Assembly (NCBI RefSeq): GCF_018424685.1
Contig: NZ_QTKX01000003.1
Coordinates: 649,234-713,233, forward strand
Reading direction: 5' to 3'
Length of the DNA stretch: 64,000 nt
Source of the DNA: Mesobacillus boroniphilus
GTDB taxonomy: Bacteria > Bacillota > Bacilli > Bacillales > Cytobacillaceae
How positions within the stretch are numbered: position 1 is the first letter of the stretch; every line of letters begins with the position of its first letter. Under the pieces are notes generated by a model that did not search any database, was not told the DNA's origin, and was given only the letters and a program-made list of their open reading frames with translations. Both the position numbers and the translations under genes were made by a program. This document shows positions 26,639 through 34,837 of the stretch, piece after piece.

Positions 26639-27934
26639 ATGCTCATCGAGAAGCTTTTATTAAATGTATTAATTATCCTTCTGCCAATCTTTATTCATAG
26701 TGTACTTTTTGATAATAAAAGGGTTGGGAAATCTCCTTACTTGTGCGGTGTCCTCCAAAGTATTGCTGTGTTTCTGTCTCTAGTGTTTTCATTTGAGGAA
26801 GGCGGTTTGTATTGGGATCTTCGTTATGTTCCATTGGTATTGGCCTTTCTATATGGTGGACCGATAGCGGGTGCTATGGTCTTGTTCTCCTATCTGGCAA
26901 CGAGGACATTTATGGGCGGGGATCTTCTGCTTGGGTATGCCAGCGGTTTTCTGGCAGCGCTTATTCCATTCATATTCATGAAGAAATTTTGGACCTTCGA
27001 TGCAAAGAAGAGAATTAGGACAGCAGTTCTAGTTGGTTTATGGCCTTCACTTTCAATGCTGCTGATTCTTGTGGCCAATATTTTCATAAATGATGCAACA
27101 GCTGAAGATACAAATCAAATTATGATGAATGTAGCGATTTTTGGCTTAATACAGATTTTCGCCGTATGGGTTGCTGCGATTCTGAATGAGTCCTTGGTTG
27201 AGAAGGATCTAATGAGAAAAGAAATCCTGCGCGCAGAAAAACTGAATACACTGGGTGAACTAGCTGCATCAATCGCCCACGAAATCCGGAATCCGTTAAC
27301 AGTGGTAAAAGGATTCCTGCAAATGATGCATAAGCAAGAAAAAGGGGATAATTATTATTATTTGAGCCTCGTCCTGGCCGAACTTGGCAGGGCGGAATCA
27401 ATCATAAATGATTATTTAAATTTCGCAAAGCCCCAATTTGAAAAAAAGGAGGATGCTGAGCTGGCAGAAATCATCGCTGATGTCACATTGCTTTTAGAGG
27501 CTTTAGCTGCAAAGGAAGGGGTCCAGGTGAATGTTCAGCTCGAATGGGGGATATGTGTAAAAACGGATCGGAACCAGCTGAAACAAGCTCTTGTGAATAT
27601 TATAAAGAACGCGATCGAGGCTACGGATGATGGCGGGGAAGTCAACATCAGCCAGGCTTCAGCAGGTAATGAATCATATGTAGTGATTTCGGATACGGGA
27701 AAAGGAATGGATAGTGCGCAAATCGCCAGACTTGGTACATTATTTTATACAACTAAAGACAAAGGTACAGGGCTTGGAACCTCTGTTTCGATAAAAATCA
27801 TTGAGGCTATGGGCGGAGCTATTTCATTCAAGAGCGAAAGAGGAGTGGGGACAGAGGTCACTATAATCCTGCCGACGTTCAAGAAGGAACGAGCTGAAAA
27901 ACCTGATCAGGACCAGATGAATGACGCAATTTAA
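26639..27934 (+). CDS. Orphan sensor histidine kinase (LytS-type 5TM sensor, KinB-like)
   Basis: A 431-residue membrane kinase. The ATG at 26639 (MLIEKLLLNVLIILLP) follows GGAG at 8 nt; a longer frame from 26501 lacks a site. Residues 1-190 hold six hydrophobic helices resembling the 5TM-5TMR_LYT sensor (VPLVLAFLYGGPIAGAMVLF). The HisKA box is SIAHEIRNPLTVVKGFLQMM with the phosphorylated His at ~214; ATPase motifs are the N-box ALVNIIKNAIEA, G1 ISDTGKGMD and G2 GTGLGTS. No response regulator is adjacent, as for sporulation phosphorelay kinases. KinB of B. subtilis has similar size and topology, but the assignment is by analogy. Confidence 0.8.
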   Translation: MLIEKLLLNVLIILLPIFIHSVLFDNKRVGKSPYLCGVLQSIAVFLSLVFSFEEGGLYWDLRYVPLVLAFLYGGPIAGAMVLFSYLATRTFMGGDLLLGYASGFLAALIPFIFMKKFWTFDAKKRIRTAVLVGLWPSLSMLLILVANIFINDATAEDTNQIMMNVAIFGLIQIFAVWVAAILNESLVEKDLMRKEILRAEKLNTLGELAASIAHEIRNPLTVVKGFLQMMHKQEKGDNYYYLSLVLAELGRAESIINDYLNFAKPQFEKKEDAELAEIIADVTLLLEALAAKEGVQVNVQLEWGICVKTDRNQLKQALVNIIKNAIEATDDGGEVNISQASAGNESYVVISDTGKGMDSAQIARLGTLFYTTKDKGTGLGTSVSIKIIEAMGGAISFKSERGVGTEVTIILPTFKKERAEKPDQDQMNDAI

Positions 27935-28296
27935 AAGTAGTTTTCCGGAAATAAACACGCATTAGAAAAAGCGAACCGGAATTCGGTTCGCTTTTAAGTA
28001 ACTTGCTACTCCACAAGATTTATAAAAATCATCCATTATAAACTTTTTGCCGCGGTACAAAATTCCACTTGACCATTTTTTAACCTAAACGACACAAGCC
28101 CTACCTCTCTTGTATCCTTACGGCTCCGAAGCCGATCCAGTGTGAATAAGTTGTTACCTAAAAATAAAAGCAGAACGCCATTAATTGTTTACATAATAAT
28201 TTGTTGTGTTTCAAGTTACTTCTTTTTTGGCGAAGCTTTATTATTATATGTTATTTTCCAGCAGATGTCAATCGTTTTTACAAATTGTTAAAATCC
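27935..28296. other. Intergenic stretch, no gene seen
   Basis: Apart from the kinase terminator, this AT-rich stretch has no reading frame with a ribosome binding site, no strong repeat and no recognised RNA. Confidence 0.5.
27967..27995. terminator. Terminator after the histidine kinase
   Basis: A 12-bp stem aaaagcgaaccg / cggttcgctttt with loop gaatt; ends in TTTT. Confidence 0.75.
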
Positions 28297-28548
28297 TTAC
28301 TGCTTACGCAGATTTTCTTGTGCCATTTTAACGAGTTCACGAACCATGTTTCCTCCCAGTCTGCCTCCAACTTTACCAGCTTCCCGTGTTGAAATGTTTC
28401 CGTTATAACCCTTGTTTAAGGGAACGCCAATCTCTTTGGCTGTCTCGTATTTGGCGTCCTCCGCTTTCATTGTTCCCGCAACCTGCGCCTTCAAGTCATC
28501 CAATGCCATTCTAGCTTCAGGTACAAGTATTTTATTCCTTCTTGCCAT
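28297..28548 (-). CDS. Alpha/beta-type small acid-soluble spore protein
   Basis: An 83-residue spore DNA-binding protein. It has the alpha/beta SASP pattern: a germination-protease-type site in KYETAKEIGV and the DNA-binding block GKVGGRLGGNMVRELVKMAQ. Such proteins coat spore DNA and protect it from UV, then are degraded at germination by GPR. The ATG at 28548 has GGAGGG at 7 nt; the TTG just before it is closer to that site and less likely. The N-terminus (MARRNKILVPEARMALDDLK) is about 10 residues longer than in the classical SspA/SspB. Expected to be under sigma-G, though I did not identify its promoter. Confidence 0.85.
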   Translation of the reverse strand: MARRNKILVPEARMALDDLKAQVAGTMKAEDAKYETAKEIGVPLNKGYNGNISTREAGKVGGRLGGNMVRELVKMAQENLRKQ

Positions 28549-28741
28549 CAATGATCCCTCCGTATTGTTAAAATGCAGCTTCCAATTAAAATTAGTATTT
28601 GATTTATTAATGTAAATTATTTGGCCCTGACATAATGAATAATGGTTTGGAGCATTTGGAAAAAGGGTAATATTAATAGCGATTATTTATCACCATACTT
28701 ACCAACAAGAAAAAACACTATTTTTCGAGTGCTCCACAGAC

Positions 28742-28848
28742 TTATCCACATTATCCACAAAAAAGGCTTGGAAAAATTGTATGATAAAAATCCAATAATA
28801 GTAAGCGATATGAGGAGTTATTAACATTGTCCACACTTATGTTGATAA
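28742..28848. promoter_or_regulatory. Cluster of DnaA-box-like sequences
   Basis: Two perfect DnaA boxes TTATCCACA abut each other at 28742-28750 and 28751-28759. TTGTCCACA lies at 28827-28835, and TTATCAACA is on the - strand at 28840-28848. They occupy a ~440-bp gene-free stretch upstream of the spore protein gene and downstream of yfhD. Confidence 0.5.
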
Positions 28849-28993
28849 CTGTGAGTCATATTTATTTTTGAACAATTCGTGAAAGCCATTGAGTAAGTTG
28901 GGGGGAGAGTGTATAGTAAAGATATCAAAAGTTAGTGAAAACATTCACAATATAAATCCCGATGCTAACTGTTGATATATTCCCCTTCCCTTT

Positions 28994-29036
28994 AAAAGAG
29001 AAAGCAGAATCCTGTATGGATTCTGCTTTCTCTTTT
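28994..29036. terminator. Long inverted repeat, terminator of yfhD
   Basis: A near-perfect 19-bp stem (aaaagagaaagcagaatcc / ggattctgctttctctttt) sits just past the yfhD stop on the - strand, with T-runs on both strands. Confidence 0.8.
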
Positions 29037-29044
29037 ATTTAGGG

Positions 29045-29227
29045 TTATTTTCGGTTTTTTGCTCGTCCATCTGCTGCCCTTGATCGTGCCAGCGCTTCAA
29101 GATCAGCCTGATCGGCAAGCTCGCGGTTGAATTCCACGTCGATTCCATCAGATTTCATATTTTTAGGAACCTGAGGAAGCGAAGCTTTGTTACGGTCACG
29201 TGTTTTATGTCCATGCGAACGACCCAT
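29045..29227 (-). CDS. yfhD: YfhD family protein
   Basis: A 60-residue hydrophilic protein with the YfhD pattern: MGRSHGHKTRDRNKASLPQ, then NMKSDGIDVEFNRELADQAD, then ALARSRAADGRAKNRK. The family is conserved in Bacillus, and the gene lies next to yfhE and yfhF just as in B. subtilis. The ATG is preceded by GAAAGGGG. No biochemical role is known. A separate hairpin isolates it from yfhE upstream. Confidence 0.85.
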   Translation of the reverse strand: MGRSHGHKTRDRNKASLPQVPKNMKSDGIDVEFNRELADQADLEALARSRAADGRAKNRK

Positions 29228-29249
29228 TCGAAAAAACCCCTTTCAGGAT

Positions 29250-29283
29250 AAAAGTACGGAAATATAATCATTTCCGTACTTTT
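29250..29283. terminator. Terminator between yfhE and yfhD
   Basis: A 13-bp stem aaaagtacggaaa / tttccgtactttt with an 8-nt loop; T-runs lie on both strands. Confidence 0.75.
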
Positions 29284-29315
29284 ATGTTCCGCAATAAAGA
29301 GATGATTAATGCTAA

Positions 29316-29435
29316 TTATCTCTTTCCATTTGTATAACCGGCAGCTCTGTCGGCCTTCTTGAATTCATGGCTGTATGTAACTTCCTGCATGCTTGATAAA
29401 TTGCTTTTCATCTTATCGCGTTTCTTCTTTTCCAT
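29316..29435 (-). CDS. yfhE: YfhE family protein (39 residues)
   Basis: A very short gene: MEKKKRDKMKSNLSSMQEVT, then YSHEFKKADRAAGYTNGKR. The conserved block SSMQEVTYSHEFKKADRAAG is the YfhE signature, and position between yfhD and yfhF matches B. subtilis. A GAAAGGGTGG sequence precedes the ATG at 29435. The protein is basic and soluble; function is unknown. Confidence 0.8.
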   Translation of the reverse strand: MEKKKRDKMKSNLSSMQEVTYSHEFKKADRAAGYTNGKR

Positions 29436-29502
29436 TGGTTGTCCACCCTTTCAAAGTGATATACATTACCAGTATTTCCTTGTTGAAAGGGATTAAACAG
29501 CT

Positions 29503-30402
29503 TTATTTGCCGAAAATTTCTTTGAGAGCCTCAAAAAGTTCAGGATACCTGAATGCAAAACCTGCGTTGAGGAGTTTTTCTGGAATCGCACGTTGCCCTT
29601 CCAATACAAGAATGCTCATTTCTCCCAGCAGTATTTTTAGCGCAAATGAAGGCACAGGCATCCAATGAGGACGATTAATGACCCGGGACAAGGTTTCTCC
29701 GAATTGCTCCATCTTGACCGGGTAGGGGGCTGTGAAATTAACAGGGCCGATCACTTTAGTATTTTCGATTGCGAAAATGATTCCTCGTACCACATCCTCT
29801 ATATGAATCCATGAAAGCCATTGCTTACCGGAACCAATTTTTCCTCCAGCAAAAAATTTATAGGGAAGGACCATCCTCGGCAGGGCACCAGCAGTGTTAT
29901 CAAGTATGACGCCAAAGCGGCAAAGTACAGGTCGAACTCCTATTTCATGAACCTGGGCGGCTGAAGCCTCCCATTGATCGACTGTGTCGGCTAGGAAGTC
30001 GCTGCCTTTATTTGATTGTTCTGTAAACTCTTTGCTTAAAGATGTGCCATAATACCCTACAGCACTTGCATTAACTAAAACAGAAGGCTTTATCGGCATT
30101 ATTTCAATTATTCTTTTGACCTCAGCAGTTGCCTGCAATCGGCTATCAATAATTTTCTGTTTATACTCATCCGTCCATTTGCTATTGATCGTCGCGCCAG
30201 CAAGATTGACAATAGCATCTATGCCTTCGACTTCCTTTTCAGGTCTGTCTCCAGGGTTGAGCCATTGGATATACTTAGGGTTACTGCTTTGTGATCCATC
30301 TGAATTCCGAGTTAATATATATACTTGGTGGCCTGCCTGTATCAAATGACGGCTTAGGACCTTGCCAACAAGTCCTGTTCCTCCAGTTATCGCTATCTTC
30401 AT
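29503..30402 (-). CDS. yfhF: TIGR01777-family epimerase (YfhF)
   Basis: A 300-residue extended-SDR protein with an N-terminal Rossmann motif KIAITGGTGLVGKVL, the VNLAGATI segment, and SAVGYYGTS carrying the active-site-like Ser and Tyr. The segment WLSWIHIEDVVRGI and a C-terminal DUF1731-type domain (HWMPVPSFALKILLGEMSIL) are typical of the YfcH/SulA-like family. The substrate is not known. GAGGAGG lies upstream; of two adjacent ATGs, the one at 30402 has better spacing than 30405. Divergent from recX. Confidence 0.85.
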   Translation of the reverse strand: MKIAITGGTGLVGKVLSRHLIQAGHQVYILTRNSDGSQSSNPKYIQWLNPGDRPEKEVEGIDAIVNLAGATINSKWTDEYKQKIIDSRLQATAEVKRIIEIMPIKPSVLVNASAVGYYGTSLSKEFTEQSNKGSDFLADTVDQWEASAAQVHEIGVRPVLCRFGVILDNTAGALPRMVLPYKFFAGGKIGSGKQWLSWIHIEDVVRGIIFAIENTKVIGPVNFTAPYPVKMEQFGETLSRVINRPHWMPVPSFALKILLGEMSILVLEGQRAIPEKLLNAGFAFRYPELFEALKEIFGK

Positions 30403-30502
30403 CATAATCCTCCTCAAGAAATCCTCATATTAATATAGTACTTCTTTTAATATGATAAACCTCCTTTGAATGTGTTAAAGTTTCATTAGAGGTGAAAATC
30501 AC

Positions 30503-31315
30503 ATGCCAGTGATCACAAAGATTTCCGTCCAAAAACATAATAAAGAACGATACAGCATTTTTACCGACAGCGGACGAGGGGAAGAGTATGCCTTCAGCGT
30601 TGATGAAGATATACTGATTAAGCACAACCTGAAAAAAGGGATGGAGCTCGATGACTTTTCAGTAACAGAAATGCTTTTCCAGGATGACATCCGCAAAGCT
30701 TATAATACAGCGATCAATTATTTAGCACACCGCATGAGGTCTGAAGCTGAAGTACGTGAATACCTGATAAAAAAAGAAATTGCTGAACCAGTCATAAAAG
30801 AAGCAATCCATAAATTATATGAATACAAATTCCTGAATGACGAGGAGTTTGCCAATGCATTTGTCCGAACCCAGCTCAATACGACGGACAAGGGAGCCGA
30901 GGTCATTAAAATGGAATTAAAGAATAAAGGGATATCTCCAGATCTGATCTCTAAGGTAGCAGAAGAGGTTTCGTTCGATGAACAGCTGGAAAAAGCGATT
31001 AAACTTAGTGATAAATATGCACAAAAGAATAAGAAGGATTCTTCAAGAATTCTTAAACAGAAGATAGAGCAGATGCTTCAGCGTAAAGGATATTCCTTCG
31101 CGATCATCCGGGCTGCCCTGGATGAAACAAAAGTGGAGAAAGAAGAAGACGATGAGATGGACGCATTAAGGATTCAGGGGGAGAAGCTGCACAATAAATA
31201 CAGTAAAGTGCCAGAACGTGAATATAGGCAAAAGCTGAAAATGGCGTTGTACCGTAAAGGGTTTCCAATGGAAATGATTGATGAATTCATTTCTGAAAAA
31301 GAAAATGAGGAATAA
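30503..31315 (+). CDS. recX: Recombination regulator RecX
   Basis: A 270-residue RecX. These proteins modulate RecA filaments, limiting or remodelling them during recombination and SOS. The three-helix tandem repeats characteristic of RecX are visible: MRSEAEVREYLIKKEIAEPV, FLNDEEFANAFVRTQLN, then KIEQMLQRKGYSFAIIRAAL and MALYRKGFPMEMIDEFI. Length matches the long Bacillus form (B. subtilis RecX, 264). GAGGTG precedes the ATG. It is divergent from yfhF and ends in a shared hairpin. Confidence 0.95.
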   Translation: MPVITKISVQKHNKERYSIFTDSGRGEEYAFSVDEDILIKHNLKKGMELDDFSVTEMLFQDDIRKAYNTAINYLAHRMRSEAEVREYLIKKEIAEPVIKEAIHKLYEYKFLNDEEFANAFVRTQLNTTDKGAEVIKMELKNKGISPDLISKVAEEVSFDEQLEKAIKLSDKYAQKNKKDSSRILKQKIEQMLQRKGYSFAIIRAALDETKVEKEEDDEMDALRIQGEKLHNKYSKVPEREYRQKLKMALYRKGFPMEMIDEFISEKENEE

Positions 31316-31343
31316 AAAAATCATGACAATGTCATGATTTTTT
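31315..31343. terminator. Bidirectional terminator overlapping two stop codons
   Basis: The stem aaatcatgac / gtcatgattt with loop aat has A6 and T6 ends. The recX stop touches its left edge, and the convergent SDR stop (31332-31334) lies inside the stem. Confidence 0.8.
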
Positions 31344-32009
31344 GGATTCTATAACAATTTCGTCTTTTTCGAGATTTTCGATGATGATTTCCGCCACTCC
31401 AGCGGGGGAGCGAAGTCTTGATGGGTCAGCTACATGTTCGCTTTCATCCCAGAATGGGGTGTTCATGCCTCCCATATAGGCAGCGACGAAACGGATTCCT
31501 GTTCCATCGTACTCCTTTTGCAGGCTTTCAGTGAAGCCTCTGACTGCAAATTTGCTGGAGCAGTAGATTGCCTCATTCTTTTTACCGCGAAGGCCTGCGG
31601 TTGATACGATGTTAAGGATCAGACCAGCATTATTCAATTCCAGGTAAGGAAGAATCGCTTTCGTCATTTGGATTGTCCCGAAGACGTTCGTCTGGAACAT
31701 CTCTTCAATTTCTATGTCGGATGTTTCGGAGAACGGGCCGAAATGACCGAGACCTGCATTATTCACGAGACCGTATATCTCATGCTTTTTGCTGATCAAT
31801 AGAGCTTTTTCCTTTATATCCTCAAGGTTGCGAAGATCGAGTGCCAGAGCAGTGGCGCTGCCGCCTGATTGTTCGATCTGCGCTTTTACGTTATTTAGCT
31901 TATCCTCAGTTCTTCCAGTTAAAATCAGATGGTAGTCCTGCTTGGCCAACAGCAACGAGAGTTCTCTCCCAAGTCCGGTACCGGCTCCAGTAACAATGAT
32001 CGCTTTCAT
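31332..32009 (-). CDS. Short-chain dehydrogenase/reductase
   Basis: A 225-residue classical SDR. NADP-binding site: VTGAGTGLGRELSLLLAKQ followed by TGRT; NNAG is in LVNNAGLGHFGPF; serine is in NIVSTAGLRGKK; Tyr/Lys in YCSSKFAVRGF. The Arg after the second strand (LTGRTEDK) favours NADP(H). Size and motifs resemble sepiapterin reductase-like family members, but the substrate is undetermined. AAGGAGG precedes the ATG. It is inserted between recX and yfhH relative to B. subtilis. Confidence 0.8.
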   Translation of the reverse strand: MKAIIVTGAGTGLGRELSLLLAKQDYHLILTGRTEDKLNNVKAQIEQSGGSATALALDLRNLEDIKEKALLISKKHEIYGLVNNAGLGHFGPFSETSDIEIEEMFQTNVFGTIQMTKAILPYLELNNAGLILNIVSTAGLRGKKNEAIYCSSKFAVRGFTESLQKEYDGTGIRFVAAYMGGMNTPFWDESEHVADPSRLRSPAGVAEIIIENLEKDEIVIESKKS

Positions 32010-32098
32010 GATAGCCTCCTTAAAATAACATGCTATAATTCAGTTATAACGTAAATGCTTGTATGTTAAAAGCGAGAACAATCCAGGAGTGAATATAT

Positions 32099-32434
32099 AT
32101 GGCTAGAGAAAAACGTTACAGCGAGTTGAATGAATACGAATTGAACCAGGAAATCGCCAGTCTTCGGGATAAGGCAAGGAAATCAGAGCAGATGGGGATG
32201 GTAAGTGAACTTGCCGTTTATGAACGAAAAATTGCTATGGCCAAGTCCTATATGCTGAATCCTGATGATTTTAAGCCAGGCGAAATTTATGCTATTGATG
32301 GCGATCCGGGATCTTTTTTCAAAATTGATTATATGAATGGCGTATTTGCTTGGGGCGAACGCCTTAATGGAGATGGAAAAGAAGAAGCACTGCCGATTTC
32401 TCTCTTGTTAAAATTGGAACAAAACCAGATGTAA
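32099..32434 (+). CDS. yfhH: YfhH family protein (DUF1811)
   Basis: A 111-residue protein with the DUF1811 layout: an N-terminal helical part (RYSELNEYELNQEIASLRDK) and a C-terminal SH3-like barrel (DFKPGEIYAIDGDPGSFFKI, YMNGVFAWGERLNG). AGGAGTG precedes the ATG. Known structures of the family show this two-part fold, but no function is established. The position downstream of recX is conserved in Bacillus. Confidence 0.85.
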   Translation: MAREKRYSELNEYELNQEIASLRDKARKSEQMGMVSELAVYERKIAMAKSYMLNPDDFKPGEIYAIDGDPGSFFKIDYMNGVFAWGERLNGDGKEEALPISLLLKLEQNQM

Positions 32435-32446
32435 GTATCTGGTTTT
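32421..32446 (+). terminator. Terminator overlapping the yfhH stop
   Basis: The stem aaaaccagat / atctggtttt includes the last codons of yfhH. Confidence 0.65.
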
Positions 32447-32516
32447 GTGTCCGTATTCATTTCAGAACCCAGTGGAGACATGTACCTCGATTGATCCTCT
32501 TGTAAGCAAGAGCTTC

Positions 32517-32699
32517 TTAATGGTCCTTGATAACTGCTGAAGTGTCATCCTCACGGTGAGAGGATGCGTACATACGCTCCTGAGGATGAGTATTGATGGT
32601 GCCATCAGCTCTTCTAGAAGCATACTCAGCTTTTGCCCGAGGTTCGCCCTCAAGCTTATTGTTGTTCTGGTTTGGGAAGTTGGTTACTTTATTTCGCAT
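32517..32699 (-). CDS. sspK: Small acid-soluble spore protein K
   Basis: A 60-residue protein with the SspK block: [36 protein letters not shown]. SspK is a minor spore-core protein made in the forespore under sigma-G. GGAGGG is well placed before the ATG. It is about ten residues longer at the C-terminus ([15 protein letters not shown]) than the 50-residue B. subtilis protein. Its position between yfhH and yfhJ is conserved. Confidence 0.9.
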   Translation of the reverse strand: MRNKVTNFPNQNNNKLEGEPRAKAEYASRRADGTINTHPQERMYASSHREDDTSAVIKDH

Positions 32700-32817
32700 A
32701 TAGCCCTCCGTGACGGGTGGAATTTACGTGTATGCCTTTATAGCTGCACGCATTTATAGTATTAGAGGAAGAACAGTCATTCATAACTACATTAAAAATT
32801 GGCAAAGGGTGATTACG

Positions 32818-33090
32818 ATGCAAGAAACTCATGAAAGGCTAGCCAGCCTGCTAAAGGAAAAAAACAATGGCATCACTTATGAACAGGCATTGACATGGGT
32901 AGAGCTTTTGTGGGGAGACTTCGAGTCCACCTACGCAAAAGCAGGACATGAATATATGGGCAGCGAAATGACTGAAAAAGTCGTCCGTCAATGGATTGAA
33001 AATTACGGTGGACAGCTGCATGAATTCGTTGCCAGGAATCCAAAGTATAAGCATTTATTGGATCAGCAGGATTCTGGAAATACGCACTAA
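32818..33090 (+). CDS. yfhJ: YfhJ, WVELL domain protein
   Basis: A 90-residue protein with the name-giving motif in YEQALTWVELLWGDFESTYA and the block MGSEMTEKVVRQWIENYGGQ. The ATG at 32818 follows AAAGGGTGA; the longer frame from 32710 has no site. Function unknown; conserved neighbour of sspK. Confidence 0.85.
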   Translation: MQETHERLASLLKEKNNGITYEQALTWVELLWGDFESTYAKAGHEYMGSEMTEKVVRQWIENYGGQLHEFVARNPKYKHLLDQQDSGNTH

Positions 33091-33096
33091 AGACTT

Positions 33097-33123
33097 AATC
33101 CTCTTAATAAGGGGATTTTTTTC
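33097..33123 (+). terminator. Terminator after yfhJ
   Basis: An imperfect stem aatcct / aggggatt followed by seven T residues. Confidence 0.55.
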
Positions 33124-33329
33124 TGTCATGGACGACCTTGCAATAATATAAAATGCAAATCGAGTCATAATGGAGTGAGAATCAAAGTTATGGTCAAATA
33201 GAAGGTAAGCTCCGCCTAAAAAGAAGTGCACCGAGGAGTCTCGATCGCAGAAATGTTCTAGCCCCCGAAAAGAGGCACCACCCAGAAGTATGGCCACATC
33301 AACTACTCCTATCCACCCACTCAGAATAT

Positions 33330-33361
33330 AAAAAAACCGAGCGCATATTCACTCGGTTTTA
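33330..33361 (-). terminator. Terminator overlapping the yfhP stop
   Basis: Read on the - strand, aaaccgag / ctcggttt is followed by a run of seven T; the yfhP stop codon lies in the stem. Confidence 0.75.
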
Positions 33362-34345
33362 TCCTTCTCCAGGAAGGAACTCCAATTTCTTTCTTAGCTT
33401 TTCCTCGCTGTAAATCCATCCGGTGTACGAGCTTAGGACTTCCAAGTCCTTGCTGAGGTTCACGACGGCGACGAATGGATAGTGTCCGTTGCTGCGATAG
33501 CGCAGGTCAATGAACCTGACTTCGTAATAGTCATCATATTCATCGCATTCCCAGCGGTAGACAGGTGAGAAGGACAGGAACGCTGACAGGTTCTTGTCTT
33601 TCTTTGCTGCTTCCAGCACTGGAGTTTCCGGGACTGGTACACGATTGAATTGATCGAGAATTCTCACATGGTGCTTATGCCCACGGCCGACAAAGAACTG
33701 GTGCTTGTTCATGACCGCGACCCGCCAATGATTGAATTTCATTGTCGGGGCGATAATGATATCTGTAGCATCCGGGACAATATTTTCAACTGCCCGTCTG
33801 ATACGATGCTTCATGATGAAGCGATAAATATAGTAGAACACCAGGACTGCATAGATCGTTAAAAATGTATATCCAGGGTGATATCCAAATGCCCAGAGAA
33901 ACAAACCAACGACATGAAGCGCAAAAATAATCGGGTCAAATGTATTGATTACCCCCAGAGCGACCCATTTCGACGAGAAAGGACGCAATGCCTGTGTCCC
34001 ATATGCATTGAAAATGTCGACAAAAACATGAAGGAATACAGCAATAAATGTCCAAATCCATAAATGCAGCAAATTTGCTTCTGGGTAGAAAAAGTAGATT
34101 GTCCCAGAAATAAGCAGCGGCCACAGGAGGACTGCTGGGATCGAATGGGTAATGCCACGGTGATTCCGTATATAGACAGCATTATTCCTCAATTTCAATA
34201 CAGTATCGATATCAGGGATTTGCGAGCCAACAAGTGTAGCAATCAGAACGCTTGAGCCAGTAACGGTGCTTTCGCTTACAGCAGGATCAAGCGTAGCTAA
34301 CCCGCCAAGAGCGAACCCCATCACAACATGGGTTCCTGTATCCAT
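33359..34345 (-). CDS. yfhP: YfhP, YdjM-type membrane metal-dependent hydrolase family protein
   Basis: A 328-residue protein. The ATG at 34345 (MDTGTHVVMG) follows AAGGAGG; the longer frame has no site. The N-terminal ~175 residues are a membrane domain with conserved polar residues: GTH at the start, SQIPDIDTVLKL, RNHRGITHSIP and HVFVDIFNAYGTQAL. This His/Asp pattern suggests metal binding and is typical of the YdjM/DUF457 family. The C-terminal ~150 residues are soluble (HHVRILDQFNRVPVPETPVL). Divergence from the YdjM branch is large, and catalytic activity has not been proven. In B. subtilis YfhP is reported to affect the downstream yfhQ and yfhS region, which is my recollection, not visible here. 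Confidence 0.85.
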   Translation of the reverse strand: MDTGTHVVMGFALGGLATLDPAVSESTVTGSSVLIATLVGSQIPDIDTVLKLRNNAVYIRNHRGITHSIPAVLLWPLLISGTIYFFYPEANLLHLWIWTFIAVFLHVFVDIFNAYGTQALRPFSSKWVALGVINTFDPIIFALHVVGLFLWAFGYHPGYTFLTIYAVLVFYYIYRFIMKHRIRRAVENIVPDATDIIIAPTMKFNHWRVAVMNKHQFFVGRGHKHHVRILDQFNRVPVPETPVLEAAKKDKNLSAFLSFSPVYRWECDEYDDYYEVRFIDLRYRSNGHYPFVAVVNLSKDLEVLSSYTGWIYSEEKLRKKLEFLPGEG

Positions 34346-34492
34346 AGAAACAGCCTCCTTTTCATAAAAATTCAGTAACACTAAACCAGCACCTGGCAGT
34401 TAAAAGTCCTTGTCACAAAACGAATAATAGTTTACTTTTAAAGGGCTGTATCAATCAGTCCCTTTGCGAATCACATAAAGGAGCTGAATAAA

Positions 34493-34789
34493 TTGATTCA
34501 GATGATCGTCCAGTATGAAGTAAAACAAAATTTGCTTAGCCAATACCATGAGACAATTGATAAGATCTCTACAATGCTTCCCGATTTTGAAGCTGATATG
34601 TTTTCCTGCAGCCAGTCGGAAGAGCGGAATTTTTTCGTTGAATCATTCTATGTCCCGACTGAAGCCCATTTCCATGCATTGAAAAAAATGCGGCTATCCC
34701 GTAACCATTCCGTTTTTGGAATCCTTGAGGACTTTGTTCCTGGCGGATTGGAACGAATGGGCTTCATGGCGATTAAGCAGAAGCGTTAA
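34493..34789 (+). CDS. Small conserved protein, possible dimeric alpha/beta-barrel
   Basis: A 98-residue protein. The TTG at 34493 has AAGGAG at 9 nt; the ATG at 34502 is 18 nt from it. The pattern MIQMIVQYEVKQNLLSQYHE, then DMFSCSQSEERNFFVESFYV, then EAHFHALKKMRLSRNHSVFG suggests an antibiotic-biosynthesis-monooxygenase-like ferredoxin fold. No catalytic residues can be named. It lies 48 nt before mutY and may be cotranscribed with it. Confidence 0.6.
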   Translation: MIQMIVQYEVKQNLLSQYHETIDKISTMLPDFEADMFSCSQSEERNFFVESFYVPTEAHFHALKKMRLSRNHSVFGILEDFVPGGLERMGFMAIKQKR

Positions 34790-34837
34790 TATTATATTCC
34801 CAAATTTCCGGAAAGTTTAACACCTGGAGGAACAAAA

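Noticed and set aside
28642-28824. 60-codon + strand frame covering the DnaA-box cluster
   Set aside because: No ribosome binding site, no recognisable protein, and the sequence is better explained by the boxes.
33055-33297. 80-codon - strand frame between yfhJ and yfhP
   Set aside because: It overlaps the end of yfhJ and its terminator. A nearby ATG with AGGAG gives only 13 codons (MWPYFWVVPLFGG), too short to call a gene.
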